Shown here in pieces: positions 1 to 8,250 of a stretch of 64,000 bases of DNA. How positions within the stretch are numbered: position 1 is the stretch's first letter; each line of letters opens with the position of its first letter. The stretch is from Fusobacterium varium (GTDB lineage Bacteria; Fusobacteriota; Fusobacteriia; Fusobacteriales; Fusobacteriaceae): assembly GCA_002356455.1 (NCBI GenBank), contig AP017968.1:3348001-3412000 (forward strand), read 5' to 3'. The notes beneath the pieces are model-generated. The model saw only the letters and a program-made list of their open reading frames with translations, did no database searches and was not told where the DNA came from. Position numbers and translations under genes: made by a program.

Positions 1-593
1 AAGTAACTAAAGGTGAAATTCTTATAGATGGCATAAATGTTAATAAATATAAAGAAAAAGAATTAAGAGATAAAATAGGAATAGTAATGCAGAAATCATT
101 TCTTTTCTCTCAAAGTATAGAGCAGAATATTAAATGGGGGAAAGAACAAGCTTCTGATGAAGCTGTTAGAAATGTCATATCTATAGTTCAAGGAAAAGAT
201 TTTGTTGAAAAGCTTCCTGACCAGTATAAAACTGAAGTGACTAAAGGTGGAACTAATTTTTCTGGTGGTCAGAAACAAAGACTTTCTATAGCTAGAACTC
301 TTATCAAAGAACCTGAAATACTAATATTTGATGACAGTTTTAGTGCTTTAGATTTTATAACAGAATATAATCTTAAAAACAAACTTAAAACTTATCTTAA
401 AAATACTACTATTCTTACTATTTCCCAAAGAGTTGCTTCTCTTATGAAAATGGACAGAATAATAGTAATGGATAATGGAAAAGTAGTAGGATTTGATTCC
501 CATGCTGCTTTAACTAAAAATTGTGAAATCTATAGAGAAATATGTGAATCACAAGAAATTTGTATACCAGGGGGGAATCATTGTGAAGTATAA
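1..593 (+). CDS. ABC exporter half-transporter, ATPase C-terminal part (5' end outside window)
   Basis: The reading frame is open from the left edge (codons from base 3) to TGA at 593, so only about 196 C-terminal residues are present: most of an ABC ATPase domain. Visible motifs are a Q-loop (VMQKSFLFSQ), a canonical signature (FSGGQKQR) and a Walker B ILIFDD. The residue after the Walker B Asp, normally catalytic Glu, is Asp, and the H-loop position reads SQRV instead of AHRL. Loss of both catalytic residues is typical of the degenerate subunit of heterodimeric exporters such as LmrCD or TM287/288. It overlaps the next gene by 11 bases, so the two are translated together and probably form a heterodimer. 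The substrate cannot be read from the sequence. Confidence 0.9.
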   Translation, partial: VTKGEILIDGINVNKYKEKELRDKIGIVMQKSFLFSQSIEQNIKWGKEQASDEAVRNVISIVQGKDFVEKLPDQYKTEVTKGGTNFSGGQKQRLSIARTLIKEPEILIFDDSFSALDFITEYNLKNKLKTYLKNTTILTISQRVASLMKMDRIIVMDNGKVVGFDSHAALTKNCEIYREICESQEICIPGGNHCEV

Positions 594-2319
594 TTTATTT
601 AAAAAACTACTCCCTTATTTAAAAAAATATAAACTTGAATTTATTTTTTTGATTTTTCTGGCAATAATAGGAAATCTTCTTACTTTAGTAGGACCCTATC
701 TTGTAGGAAAAGGAATAAATCAAATACATTTTCAAATGAGTAAAAGTGACTTTATTCAGCTTGGAAAAATGTCCATATTACTTCTTTTCTCATATATAAC
801 TGGAGCAGTCCTCACTTTAATACAAAACATAAAAATGAATATCATATCACAGGATATTGTAAATAAGATGAGAAAAGATGGAATAGAAAAAATCCATAAA
901 TTTCCATTAAAATATTTTGATGGAATTTCACAAGGAAATATTATAAGTATAATGATAAATGATATTGATAATATAAGTGGTTCTCTTTCTCAAATAGGTA
1001 CAAGAGTAATAGTAAATATCCTCACTATATTTACCGCTTTAGGAATAATGTTATATATTAGTCCTTCTCTTACTCTAATACAGCTTTTCCTAGTTTCTTT
1101 TACTGGGGTATTTTTAAAAAAAATAACAGAAAAAAGCCGTGAAAAAAGAAGAGTACAGCAAAAATATCTTGGAAAACTCAGTGGATATATTGATGAAATA
1201 CTTACAGGACAAGCTGAAGTAAAATCTTTCTCATATGAGGAAAGAGCTATTGAAACTTTTAGAAATCTTAATTCCTCTTATAAAGAAAATGCAATAAAAT
1301 CAATTTTTCTTGCAGGATTTAATTTTCCTACACTTAACTTTATAGGAAATCTGGGATATTCACTAATTATACTGATTGGTGCCATATTTATGCTTCAAGG
1401 TAAAATAACCCTTGGAGGACTTTCAAGCTTTGTTATTTACTCTAAACTGTTTAATAGACCTATAGCAAGCATATCTGAAGCATATAGTATTATTCAAACT
1501 GTTTTAGTCAGTGCTGAAAGATTTTTTCAATTCATGGATCAAGATGAAGATTTAGACATAGGTAAAAAAGATATTGACTTTGATAATTTAAAAGGAAATA
1601 TAGAATTTAAAAATGTAGATTTTGCATATAATGAAAAAACTCCTGTACTCAAAAACCTTTCATTTAAAACTGAAAATGGGGAAGTTGTTGCTATAGTTGG
1701 CCCAACTGGTGGTGGGAAAACTACTATTGTAAATCTTCTAATGAGATTTTATGATATAACTTCTGGAGAAATACTTCTGGATGGAATAAATATAGAAGAA
1801 TATAAAAAAAGTGAAATAAGAAAACTTTTTGGTATGGTACTTCAGGACAGCTGGCTGTTCACAGGAACTATTAAAGACAATATAAGTTATGGAAACAGTG
1901 ATATTCCATTTGAAAAAGTTATAGAAAGTGCAAAACTTGCTTGTGCTCATGACTTTATAATGAAATTTCCTGATGGATATGATACTATGATCAGTGAAGA
2001 TAATATGATACTTTCTCAAGGTCAGAAGCAGCTTATTACAATAGCAAGAATTATTGCTTCTGATCCTAAATTTTTGATTCTTGATGAGGCTACAAGTGGA
2101 GTTGACACAAGAACAGAAATAAGACTGCAAAAAGCTATTGCTAATCTTATTAAAGGCAGAACAAGTTTCATAATAGCTCACAGACTTTCTACTATTAAAA
2201 ATGCTGATCTTATTCTTGTATTAAAAGATGGAAAAATAGCTGAACAAGGAACACATGATGAATTGATGAATAAAAATGGATTTTATTTCAATTTATATAG
2301 CACTCAGTATGCTCTGTAG
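583..2319 (+). CDS. ABC exporter half-transporter, full-length partner with canonical catalytic residues
   Basis: A 578-residue membrane-ATPase fusion. The start is taken as GTG at 583 because a GGGGGGAA Shine-Dalgarno lies just upstream at 570-577; a GTG at 523 is possible but has no such site. The N-terminal ~320 residues hold hydrophobic segments of the type-I exporter fold. The ATPase domain has Walker A GPTGGGKTT (about residue 372), signature LSQGQKQL (about 476), Walker B LILDEATSG (about 497) and H-loop AHRLST (about 531). The signature has Gln where Gly is usual, complementing the catalytic losses in the upstream partner, so one of the two ATP sites is degenerate. An insertion sequence begins directly after the stop codon. 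Confidence 0.93.
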   Translation: MKYNLFKKLLPYLKKYKLEFIFLIFLAIIGNLLTLVGPYLVGKGINQIHFQMSKSDFIQLGKMSILLLFSYITGAVLTLIQNIKMNIISQDIVNKMRKDGIEKIHKFPLKYFDGISQGNIISIMINDIDNISGSLSQIGTRVIVNILTIFTALGIMLYISPSLTLIQLFLVSFTGVFLKKITEKSREKRRVQQKYLGKLSGYIDEILTGQAEVKSFSYEERAIETFRNLNSSYKENAIKSIFLAGFNFPTLNFIGNLGYSLIILIGAIFMLQGKITLGGLSSFVIYSKLFNRPIASISEAYSIIQTVLVSAERFFQFMDQDEDLDIGKKDIDFDNLKGNIEFKNVDFAYNEKTPVLKNLSFKTENGEVVAIVGPTGGGKTTIVNLLMRFYDITSGEILLDGINIEEYKKSEIRKLFGMVLQDSWLFTGTIKDNISYGNSDIPFEKVIESAKLACAHDFIMKFPDGYDTMISEDNMILSQGQKQLITIARIIASDPKFLILDEATSGVDTRTEIRLQKAIANLIKGRTSFIIAHRLSTIKNADLILVLKDGKIAEQGTHDELMNKNGFYFNLYSTQYAL

Positions 2320-2323
2320 AAAA

Positions 2324-2373
2324 GGGGCTGTTGCAAATTAGTGATTGATAAACTAATTTGTGCAGCCTCTCTT
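2324..2373. terminator. IS left-end hairpin, likely doubles as terminator
   Basis: GGGGCTG..CAAATTAGT pairs with ACTAATTTG..CAGCCTC around a short loop, followed by CTTATTTTTC. It lies directly after the rightward ABC exporter operon and is part of the IS end, so the element has probably brought its own terminator. Confidence 0.6.
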
Positions 2374-2478
2374 ATTTTTCATAAAAAAATAGAAATCTAT
2401 TTTATAGATTTCTGCTAATTTATATTTTTATATTTATTTTTAAGTATCAAAAAAAGAAGTAGATGATTTTTTATTTAT

Positions 2479-3957
2479 CTAAGCTACTTTTAATGAGTGA
2501 AGTGTTGTTCCTAAGCGATTATTTATATTTCTGCTTAGATATCTGTTGAAGTTGTAAGCGATACAAAACAAACATATTTCTCTTAAAACACTTTTTTTAC
2601 TTCGAACTTTTAATTTTCGCAATTTCATATCTTCTTTCAAAACTGCAAAAGCACCTTCTACTTGAATACTTCTGTTCATTCTTAATTGTTTTCCATAATT
2701 GCTTGATACATTCTCTTTTGATTTATTTGATAAAATTCTAAATCTCGCATTGTACTTAATTTTTTTGTTAGTTTCAGGATTCCAAAAATATTGAACTGTA
2801 TTATTTTTGTTAGAGTATAGAAATTCTAATTCTAATCCATCTTTTCTAAATAGCTTATTTTCAGAATGATTATATATTAAATTTTCTACTCTGTTTAAAT
2901 CATTTTTAAACTTTCTGATTTTAGATTTTTCAAAATATATTGGTTTTATGTATGAAGTATAGTCCATTTTTTCCAAATATTCATAATTTGAAATACTTTC
3001 ATATCCTGCATCAGCTACAATATTTTTAACTTCTAAATTTTGAGATGAAATTTTCTCTAAAAATGGAATCAAAGTTTTAGAATCAGAAGGGTTAGAAAAA
3101 ATTTCATCTGAAGAAATATATTCACTAATCACTCCTATTTGCAGATTATATCCAGGTTTTAATTGACCATTTCTCATATGGTCATCTTTCATTCTCATAA
3201 AAGTAGCATCTATATCAGTTTTTGAATAGCTATTTCTACCATTAAGATTTTTAAAATGATTAGAATATTTTTGATACTTTTCTAAGTATTCTGCACATAA
3301 TTCTAAATATTTTTGTTCTTTAGATTTTCGCTTTCCTCTACCTTTGACTATTTGAAAATTCAAATTAGAAAGATACAAATGTATTCCAAGGAAGTTATCA
3401 TATTGTAAGTTGAAATCATCATTAAAATTTGAAATTAGTTCAAGAATTTTTTCATCTAATCTATCTCTGTATTTCTCAATAGATTTTTTCCAAACAAATG
3501 AATATTTATTAGCATATGCTTCAATTTTAGTACCATCAATATATATTGTTTCAGTAGAAATATCTTCCATTTCAAAAATTTTTTCAATGAATTGTTCAAA
3601 TAGATCTGGAAGAATATCTTCAGTTTTTGCTAAAAATCTAGAAATAGTAGAGTGAACAGGAATTTTAGAATTTTGTAAAAGAAACCTGAATTTAATATTT
3701 TCATGGCAAGCCATTTCTATATCTCTAGTAGAAGTTAAATTGCGCGAATAGGCATAAACAATGATAGAAAACATTCTGATAGGATGTACCTTTGTTTTGT
3801 AAGAAAATACTTGCATTAAACTACTAAAATCTAATCCCTCCAATATTGAGCTAAGTTTTCTTACAGGATCATTATCAGAAATTTCATATTGTAAAAAGTT
3901 AAAAAGTTTGGGTTGATTTAATTGAAAAAAAATGTTATTATTAGTTAGTTTTTGCAT
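2479..3957 (-). CDS. IS1182-family DDE transposase
   Basis: A 492-residue transposase of the IS1182 type. The N-terminal region has the family's typical start (NDPVRKLSSILEGLDF) and a helical DNA-binding part. The RNase H-like core shows candidate acidic triad positions at Asp about 139 (IYIDGTKIEA), Asp about 315 (VADAGYES) and Glu about 434 (VEGAFAVLKEDM). Length is normal and no frameshift or stop interrupts it, so it is probably functional. It is the only gene in the element and is transcribed against the upstream ABC operon. Confidence 0.92.
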   Translation of the reverse strand: MQKLTNNNIFFQLNQPKLFNFLQYEISDNDPVRKLSSILEGLDFSSLMQVFSYKTKVHPIRMFSIIVYAYSRNLTSTRDIEMACHENIKFRFLLQNSKIPVHSTISRFLAKTEDILPDLFEQFIEKIFEMEDISTETIYIDGTKIEAYANKYSFVWKKSIEKYRDRLDEKILELISNFNDDFNLQYDNFLGIHLYLSNLNFQIVKGRGKRKSKEQKYLELCAEYLEKYQKYSNHFKNLNGRNSYSKTDIDATFMRMKDDHMRNGQLKPGYNLQIGVISEYISSDEIFSNPSDSKTLIPFLEKISSQNLEVKNIVADAGYESISNYEYLEKMDYTSYIKPIYFEKSKIRKFKNDLNRVENLIYNHSENKLFRKDGLELEFLYSNKNNTVQYFWNPETNKKIKYNARFRILSNKSKENVSSNYGKQLRMNRSIQVEGAFAVLKEDMKLRKLKVRSKKSVLREICLFCIAYNFNRYLSRNINNRLGTTLHSLKVA

Positions 3958-4104
3958 AGGTATATTATATTAGAAATTTGAAAAAATTTTTAGTATTTTA
4001 TACCTTTTTTTATTTTAAAAGAAAAAGCTGACAAGAAGAAAACTTCAAGTCAGCTTTTTGGGTAATTGGGCTATTTTGAATTTGCAACAGCCTCTTTTTT
4101 TAAT

Positions 4105-5181
4105 TTATCCTCTCACATACTCCTCTAATCTATCCACTGCATCTGCCAATTTATCTTTTGTAATATTTACAGCTGCTACCTTTACATCATTTACTTCAGA
4201 AGCTTTCTGTAACACCCCTTCCATCTCTTCTCTTGTTACTCCAAAATCTTTATAAGATGTAGGAAGTCTTATTTCTTTATAAAAAGGAAGAAGCTTATCT
4301 ATTTCTTTAGTATTGTTATCCAACATTAGCTGCACCAATACTCCATATGATACAATCTCCCCATGAAGATGATTATGCTCTACCTTTGACATATTAGAGA
4401 ATCCATAACACATTGCATGAGCCACACAGCTGTTATAGTCATTAATAACATGATTAGACACAAGTCCTGTATTTACAATAATAGACAGAACAATTTCTTC
4501 AAGATCATCAGATGCCCTATTTTCTTTACAATCTGCCAACGCTTTTGAGCCATACTCCACTAAAGGTTCCTGGCAAAGTTTAGACAATGTCACTCCTAAA
4601 GCATTAGGATGATTCAATTTTCTTCTTCTTGATGAAAATTCAGGTTCATAACCCTTAGCAAGAGTATCTCCAATTCCAGCCCACAAATATTTATCAGGTG
4701 CTTCTGCTATAATTTTTGTATTGATGAAAGTATGCTCAGCTGGAGCACTTCTCCAGTACAATCCTTCAAATACTCCATCTACAGTATAGATAGCACAGAC
4801 TGATGTAACAGCTGCACAAGTAGATGAGATAGTAGGAAATACAAACAGAGGTTTATTCAAATCTCCAGTAAGAACTTTACATGTATCTATTGCTTTTCCT
4901 CCACCAAAAGCAAAGACCATATCTGCCTCATGAACAGATTTCATCTCTTTTAATTTTTCCACATTGGCATAAGCTGCTTCTCCTCCATACCACAAAGTAT
5001 CTACCACTTCTAAATTACTTCTATTTAACATATTTTTTACTAAATCTCCTGCTTTTTCTAAAGCTGTTCTCCCTCCAATAAATACAACTTTTTTTCCATA
5101 GTTAGAACAAATTTTCACAATTTCATTATATGCTGAATCTCCAACAGTATAATTGGGTAAAAATACACTTCTATTTGACAT
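4105..5181 (-). CDS. Iron-containing alcohol dehydrogenase family, 2-hydroxycarboxylate/glycerol dehydrogenase-like
   Basis: A 358-residue NAD(P)-dependent oxidoreductase of the GldA/YbdH (HcxA) group. It has the dinucleotide loop FGGGKAIDTCK near residues 92-102 and likely metal ligands Asp in GIGDTLAK and the two His in VAHAMCYGF and HLHGEIVSYG. The start has a good AAGGAG site. It lies 18 bases behind a BASS-family transporter, and the YbdH-like sequence suggests reduction of a 2-keto acid or oxidation of a hydroxyacid rather than glycerol, possibly the compound the transporter carries. That substrate link is inference. The IS element sits 6 bases beyond its stop codon, where its own terminator would be expected. 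Confidence 0.85.
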   Translation of the reverse strand: MSNRSVFLPNYTVGDSAYNEIVKICSNYGKKVVFIGGRTALEKAGDLVKNMLNRSNLEVVDTLWYGGEAAYANVEKLKEMKSVHEADMVFAFGGGKAIDTCKVLTGDLNKPLFVFPTISSTCAAVTSVCAIYTVDGVFEGLYWRSAPAEHTFINTKIIAEAPDKYLWAGIGDTLAKGYEPEFSSRRRKLNHPNALGVTLSKLCQEPLVEYGSKALADCKENRASDDLEEIVLSIIVNTGLVSNHVINDYNSCVAHAMCYGFSNMSKVEHNHLHGEIVSYGVLVQLMLDNNTKEIDKLLPFYKEIRLPTSYKDFGVTREEMEGVLQKASEVNDVKVAAVNITKDKLADAVDRLEEYVRG

Positions 5182-5199
5182 TTTTGTTATCTCCTTTTA

Positions 5200-6204
5200 T
5201 TATTTGTTCATCATGCTGATATTTGCTGCTGATTTAACTCTCTTCTTAAAGAAATTAAATGATAGATTTCCTGAAAATGCATTAGCTAACAGAGAGCCTG
5301 AAACTTGATGTACTACAGTAGCTACTGCTGCTGGCAATGCACATAAAGGATTGGAAAACTGTGCTGCTAATCCTACTGCTAATCCTGAATTTTGCAATCC
5401 AACTTCAATAGAAAGTGCTTTTTTCTTAAAATCGTTCATTTTTGTAAATATTCCAATAATATATCCTAAAAGAAATCCAAACCAGTTATGAAGGCATACA
5501 GCCATAATAAGCACAGCTCCAGAATTAATAAGATTCATTTTATTAGGTGCAACACATAATCCCATAATCATTAAAATACATACAATTGGAATAATTACCA
5601 AGACTTTTGATACTTTATGTATTTTTTCTCCAAATGATTTATGTACTGCCATTCCTAGAAATATAGGAACAATGACAACTTTTACAATATCAAGAAGCAT
5701 TGCATACATATTAATCTCTACCCATTCTCCAGCTAACAAATATGTTAAAGCTGGTGTTAAAAGAGGAGCTACTAATGTAGATACAGTAGTCATTCCAATT
5801 GAAAGAGCTACATCTCCTTTTGCCAGATAAGTCATAACATTACTTGCAGTTCCTCCTGGACAAGTCCCTAAAAGAACTAATCCCACTGCTAATTCAGGAG
5901 GAAGCCTTAATGTTTTTGCTAGAAAATAGGCCATTAGAGGCATTACAGTGAACTGTGCAAGACATCCAATAAATACATCTTTAGGTCTTGTTACAATCAC
6001 TTTAAAATCTTTTTCATTAAGAGTAAGTCCCATAACAAACATAATAGAACCAAGCCCTAATGTTACCATAGATTGACCCAAAACTCTTGTTCTTCCCAAA
6101 GTGATAAATGCCTGTGGCAATACCATAGCTACTGCTACCATAAGTAAAACTAAAACAATAAAATATTTCCCTAAAAAGTCACTCAATTTATTTAATAATT
6201 TCAT
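5200..6204 (-). CDS. BASS-family (bile acid:sodium symporter) transporter
   Basis: A 334-residue integral membrane protein with about ten hydrophobic segments. Two family signatures are visible: GTCPGGTASNVMTYLAKGD near residue 112 and the EVGLQNSGLAVGLA crossover motif near residue 270. Both are typical of BASS proteins, which bind sodium and an organic anion; the bacterial subgroup includes ketopantoate and 2-keto-acid carriers. TAAGGAGAT is positioned well before the ATG. Transcribed with the downstream dehydrogenase. Upstream on the same strand are a 25-codon ORF, a terminator hairpin and a 43-codon ORF. The actual substrate is unknown. Confidence 0.9.
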   Translation of the reverse strand: MKLLNKLSDFLGKYFIVLVLLMVAVAMVLPQAFITLGRTRVLGQSMVTLGLGSIMFVMGLTLNEKDFKVIVTRPKDVFIGCLAQFTVMPLMAYFLAKTLRLPPELAVGLVLLGTCPGGTASNVMTYLAKGDVALSIGMTTVSTLVAPLLTPALTYLLAGEWVEINMYAMLLDIVKVVIVPIFLGMAVHKSFGEKIHKVSKVLVIIPIVCILMIMGLCVAPNKMNLINSGAVLIMAVCLHNWFGFLLGYIIGIFTKMNDFKKKALSIEVGLQNSGLAVGLAAQFSNPLCALPAAVATVVHQVSGSLLANAFSGNLSFNFFKKRVKSAANISMMNK

Positions 6205-6230
6205 TTTATATCTCCTTATTCATCTCTCTA

Positions 6231-6308
6231 TCAAAATTTACTTTCAAATGCCATTACCATCTTGCCAGTTTTTAATCTTCTTATCCGATCTGTTATGTAC
6301 TTTTTCAT
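6231..6308 (-). CDS. Small ORF (25 aa), possible leader peptide of the BASS transporter gene
   Basis: An ATG at 6308 preceded by GGAAGGGG (7-base spacer) opens a 25-codon frame ending in TGA at 6231, with 26 bases to the transporter start. The peptide begins MKKYITDRIRRLK and is strongly basic with no membrane segment. Position and ribosome site suggest either a translated leader coupled to the transporter or a small protein. Nothing in the sequence identifies a function. Confidence 0.4.
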   Translation of the reverse strand: MKKYITDRIRRLKTGKMVMAFESKF

Positions 6309-6345
6309 TTTCTTTCCCCTTCCATATTTTTCAAAATTTTTGTAA

Positions 6346-6373
6346 AAAAAAACAGCCCTGTCAGGCTGTTAAA
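6346..6373 (-). terminator. Rho-independent terminator or attenuator upstream of the BASS operon
   Basis: On the minus strand AACAGCC-TGACAG-GGCTGTT is followed by a run of T residues. It separates the 43-codon ORF from the 25-codon ORF and the transporter, so it could end the former or attenuate transcription into the latter. Confidence 0.7.
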
Positions 6374-6409
6374 CTTGCATTTTAAATTTATTTAGTCAGA
6401 TTCACTATT

Positions 6410-6541
6410 TCATCCTAAATATCTTAAATTCAGTCTATTTTCCCTAACATAATCTTTTGCATATAAAAATTTATTGCTTATAATGACTATTATAACCAAT
6501 ATTATACATATGCTTATTATTATGTTAGCTGCTGAATACAT
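6410..6541 (-). CDS. Small membrane protein (43 aa), unknown function
   Basis: ATG at 6541 with an AAAGGAG site 7 bases upstream opens a 43-codon frame to TGA at 6410. The first ~25 residues are a single hydrophobic helix rich in Ile, starting MYSAANIIISICI. The tail is charged and basic (YVRENRLNLRYLG). The layout resembles small accessory subunits of membrane transporters, and a BASS transporter lies downstream beyond a terminator. No family is recognised. Confidence 0.5.
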   Translation of the reverse strand: MYSAANIIISICIILVIIVIISNKFLYAKDYVRENRLNLRYLG

Positions 6542-6757
6542 ATCTGAACTCCTTTTCTCAATTTTTTATTTTTTTTATAATACTCCTTTTTTTAAAAAAA
6601 TACAAGTGTTTTTTTGAAAAAAATAAAAATTTATTTTTATTTTTATTTTAATGTCCTCTTTATTTTTAATTTTTTAATAAAATTTAAATCTTTTATTTTT
6701 ATTTATCATACTAAAAAATATTTTCAAAGCAAAATTATTTTGAATATCAAATTTTTA

Positions 6758-6786
6758 TTGACACAAAATAATTATATTGATATAAT
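6758..6786 (+). promoter_or_regulatory. Perfect sigma-70-type promoter pointing into the IS91 array
   Basis: TTGACA at 6758-6763, 17 bases, TATAAT at 6781-6786: an exact consensus. It faces right and lies 26 bases before the left-end hairpin of the first IS91-type copy. The next non-mobile gene in this direction is the binding-protein gene at 9.8 kb, so this may be its original promoter, now separated by the mobile elements. The surrounding 6542-6757 stretch is very AT-rich with no gene that I can support. Confidence 0.75.
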
Positions 6787-6812
6787 CCAATCATAAAAAG
6801 CTTATAAAAAAA

Positions 6813-6858
6813 GCTGAGTAACATTTAAAAAAAATGTTTTACTCAGCTCTCTTTTTTG
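6813..6858 (+). terminator. IS91 copy 1 left-end hairpin
   Basis: AGCTGAGTAA..AAATG..TTTTACTCAGCT followed by CTCTCTTTTTT. It is the left terminal structure of the element and reads as a terminator for transcription arriving from the promoter at 6758. The same structure recurs at 8251-8296. Confidence 0.6.
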
Positions 6859-6899
6859 TATAATATAGTTACCACCCTAATTATACAAAGGAGACATTC

Positions 6900-8108
6900 A
6901 TGCAAATCAAACATATTATCTCTAAAATCAATATAACAAATCTTTTAGGTAAAATCAAGAAATATTTTAAAAATGAACATTTTGAGGATGTTAAACAGAC
7001 TATTCAAAAATTCTTAGCTTGTTCTATTGATAAATCTTTTCTCTCTCTTCAATGCCCTAAGTGTCATGATGCGCATAAAATTAAAGTTACTTGTAAATCT
7101 AGATTTTGTCCTTCCTGCGGTAAACGTTATTCTGCTGTTTGAACTGAAAAAACTTCCACTTCTCTTATTGATGTTAAACATCGAAGTGTCCTTTTTACTA
7201 TTCCTGAAGAACTTAGAATGTTTTTCTTCTATGATAGAGACCTTTTAACTAAGCTTGCTTATGCTGTTAATGATGTTTTTAAATATCAATTTCATAACAT
7301 TAAAGCAAAAAATCAAAGAATTCATAAAATTTCAAAATATTCCTCTAAATACTTTACTAACTCAGATATCATTCATTATGGATTGATTACTGTTATTCAT
7401 ACCTTTGGACGCGATCTTAAATGGAACCCTCATATTCATGCTATTGTTACTTTAGGTGGATTCAATAAAAACTACCAATTTCTTGAAAAAAAATATTTTC
7501 ATGTCAATTCCATTGCTGGACAATGGAAAAAAATGGTTATTGATATTGTTAAATCTGGAAATTATGACAAGCCTGAAATTAAAGCTAAAGCTTATGCTGC
7601 TGCTAACTACCTTTATCGCAAAAATACAAGATTCTTTTTCAATGTTGCAAAAAATGATTTAAATAATAATATTTATGCAATTAAATATATTGGCAGATAT
7701 CTGTCAAGAGCTCCTATCGCGGAATATAAAATTATTGATTTCTATGATAATAAGGTTACTTTCTATTATGAAAGTCTTGCTGATGATAAACAAAGAATTG
7801 AGCTTACTTTAGATGCAGAAACATTTCTTTCTAAATTAATTATTCACATTCCCCCTAAACATTTCAAAATGATTAGGCGCTTTGGAATCTATTCTAGAAA
7901 TATTAAATCAGAACTTAAAAATATCATGAAATTCATGAGAAAATATGTCTCTAAATATTCCAATTCTACTTTTTATCAACTTGAAATATGGAAAGCTTTT
8001 GGAGTAAATCCTTTTTATTGTTTTAAATGTAATGCCAGAATGAAAGTTAAAAAAATATCATATTTTAATATACATACAGGCTCCATTTGCTGGAAAGAAT
8101 ATCGCTAA
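6900..8108 (+). pseudogene. IS91-type HUH transposase interrupted by in-frame TGA, copy 1
   Basis: The first 80 codons (6900-7142) encode the N-terminal zinc-binding domain (CPKC, then CKSRFCPSCGK) and end in TGA at 7140-7142. The frame continues without shift to 8108 through the catalytic part. The metal-binding HUH motif is WNPHIHAIV (about residue 177) and the paired tyrosines are in YIGRYLSR (about 262-266). A C-terminal CFKCNARM cysteine pair follows. The residue before TEKTSTS is probably Trp in relatives, so TGG to TGA is the simplest explanation. GGAGAC precedes the first ATG. Whether a separate C-terminal fragment from ATG 7218 is made is unknown. Confidence 0.8.
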
Positions 8109-8250
8109 ACAGCTGATTAACAATCAGCTTTTTTGTGCTGTCAATTTTAATCTTATTCAATTAATATATCTAATATGAATACAAAATAATTAACATTTTT
8201 TATTTTTTCAACAAATTTATCAAATTATAATTTCCTAAGAAATAAAAAAA

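Larger units (their letters stand above)
2320..4098. mobile_element. IS1182-type insertion sequence, complete
   Basis: The ends are near-perfect inverted repeats of about 20 bp (19 of 20 match): AAAAGGGGCTGTTGCAAATT at the left and the complement of AAAAGAGGCTGTTGCAAATT at the right (about 4079-4098). A single intact transposase gene lies between them. Both ends also fold into hairpins (about 2324-2373 and 4024-4060) that could terminate transcription. The element occupies the gap between two convergent genes, starting right after the stop of the ABC exporter and ending 6 bases before the stop of the alcohol dehydrogenase gene. No target-site duplication is obvious. Confidence 0.88.
6813..8250 (+). 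mobile_element. IS91-type element, copy 1 of a head-to-tail pair
   Basis: One unit of a 1438-bp tandem repeat; identity with copy 2 runs from 6804 to 8250. It starts with a hairpin (GCTGAGTAA..TTACTCAGC plus T-run), then a promoter-like spacer, the transposase frame, and a second hairpin AGCTGATT-AAC-AATCAGCT with T-run after the gene. ATAAAAAAA is found at the left border, the junction and the right border. By eye about a dozen bases differ between copies, so they are about 99% identical and recently duplicated. Confidence 0.85.

Noticed and set aside
1738-2181. 147-codon open frame antisense to the ABC exporter ATPase
   Set aside because: Fully inside a conserved ATPase domain on the other strand; no start signal and no recognisable protein features.
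2320-4098. Composite transposon formed by the IS at 2.3 kb and the related MITE at 59.1 kb
   Set aside because: The enclosed 55 kb is mostly core housekeeping genes and the MITE ends are too diverged to pair with this IS as a transposing unit.
6614-6796. 60-codon open frame in the AT-rich gap before the IS91 array
   Set aside because: Almost only Phe, Ile, Lys and Asn, no ribosome site, and it runs through the consensus promoter at 6758-6786.
7140-7142. TGA decoded as Trp genome-wide
   Set aside because: All housekeeping genes in the window use TGG for Trp and several end in TGA, so a changed code is not supported; only local read-through remains possible.
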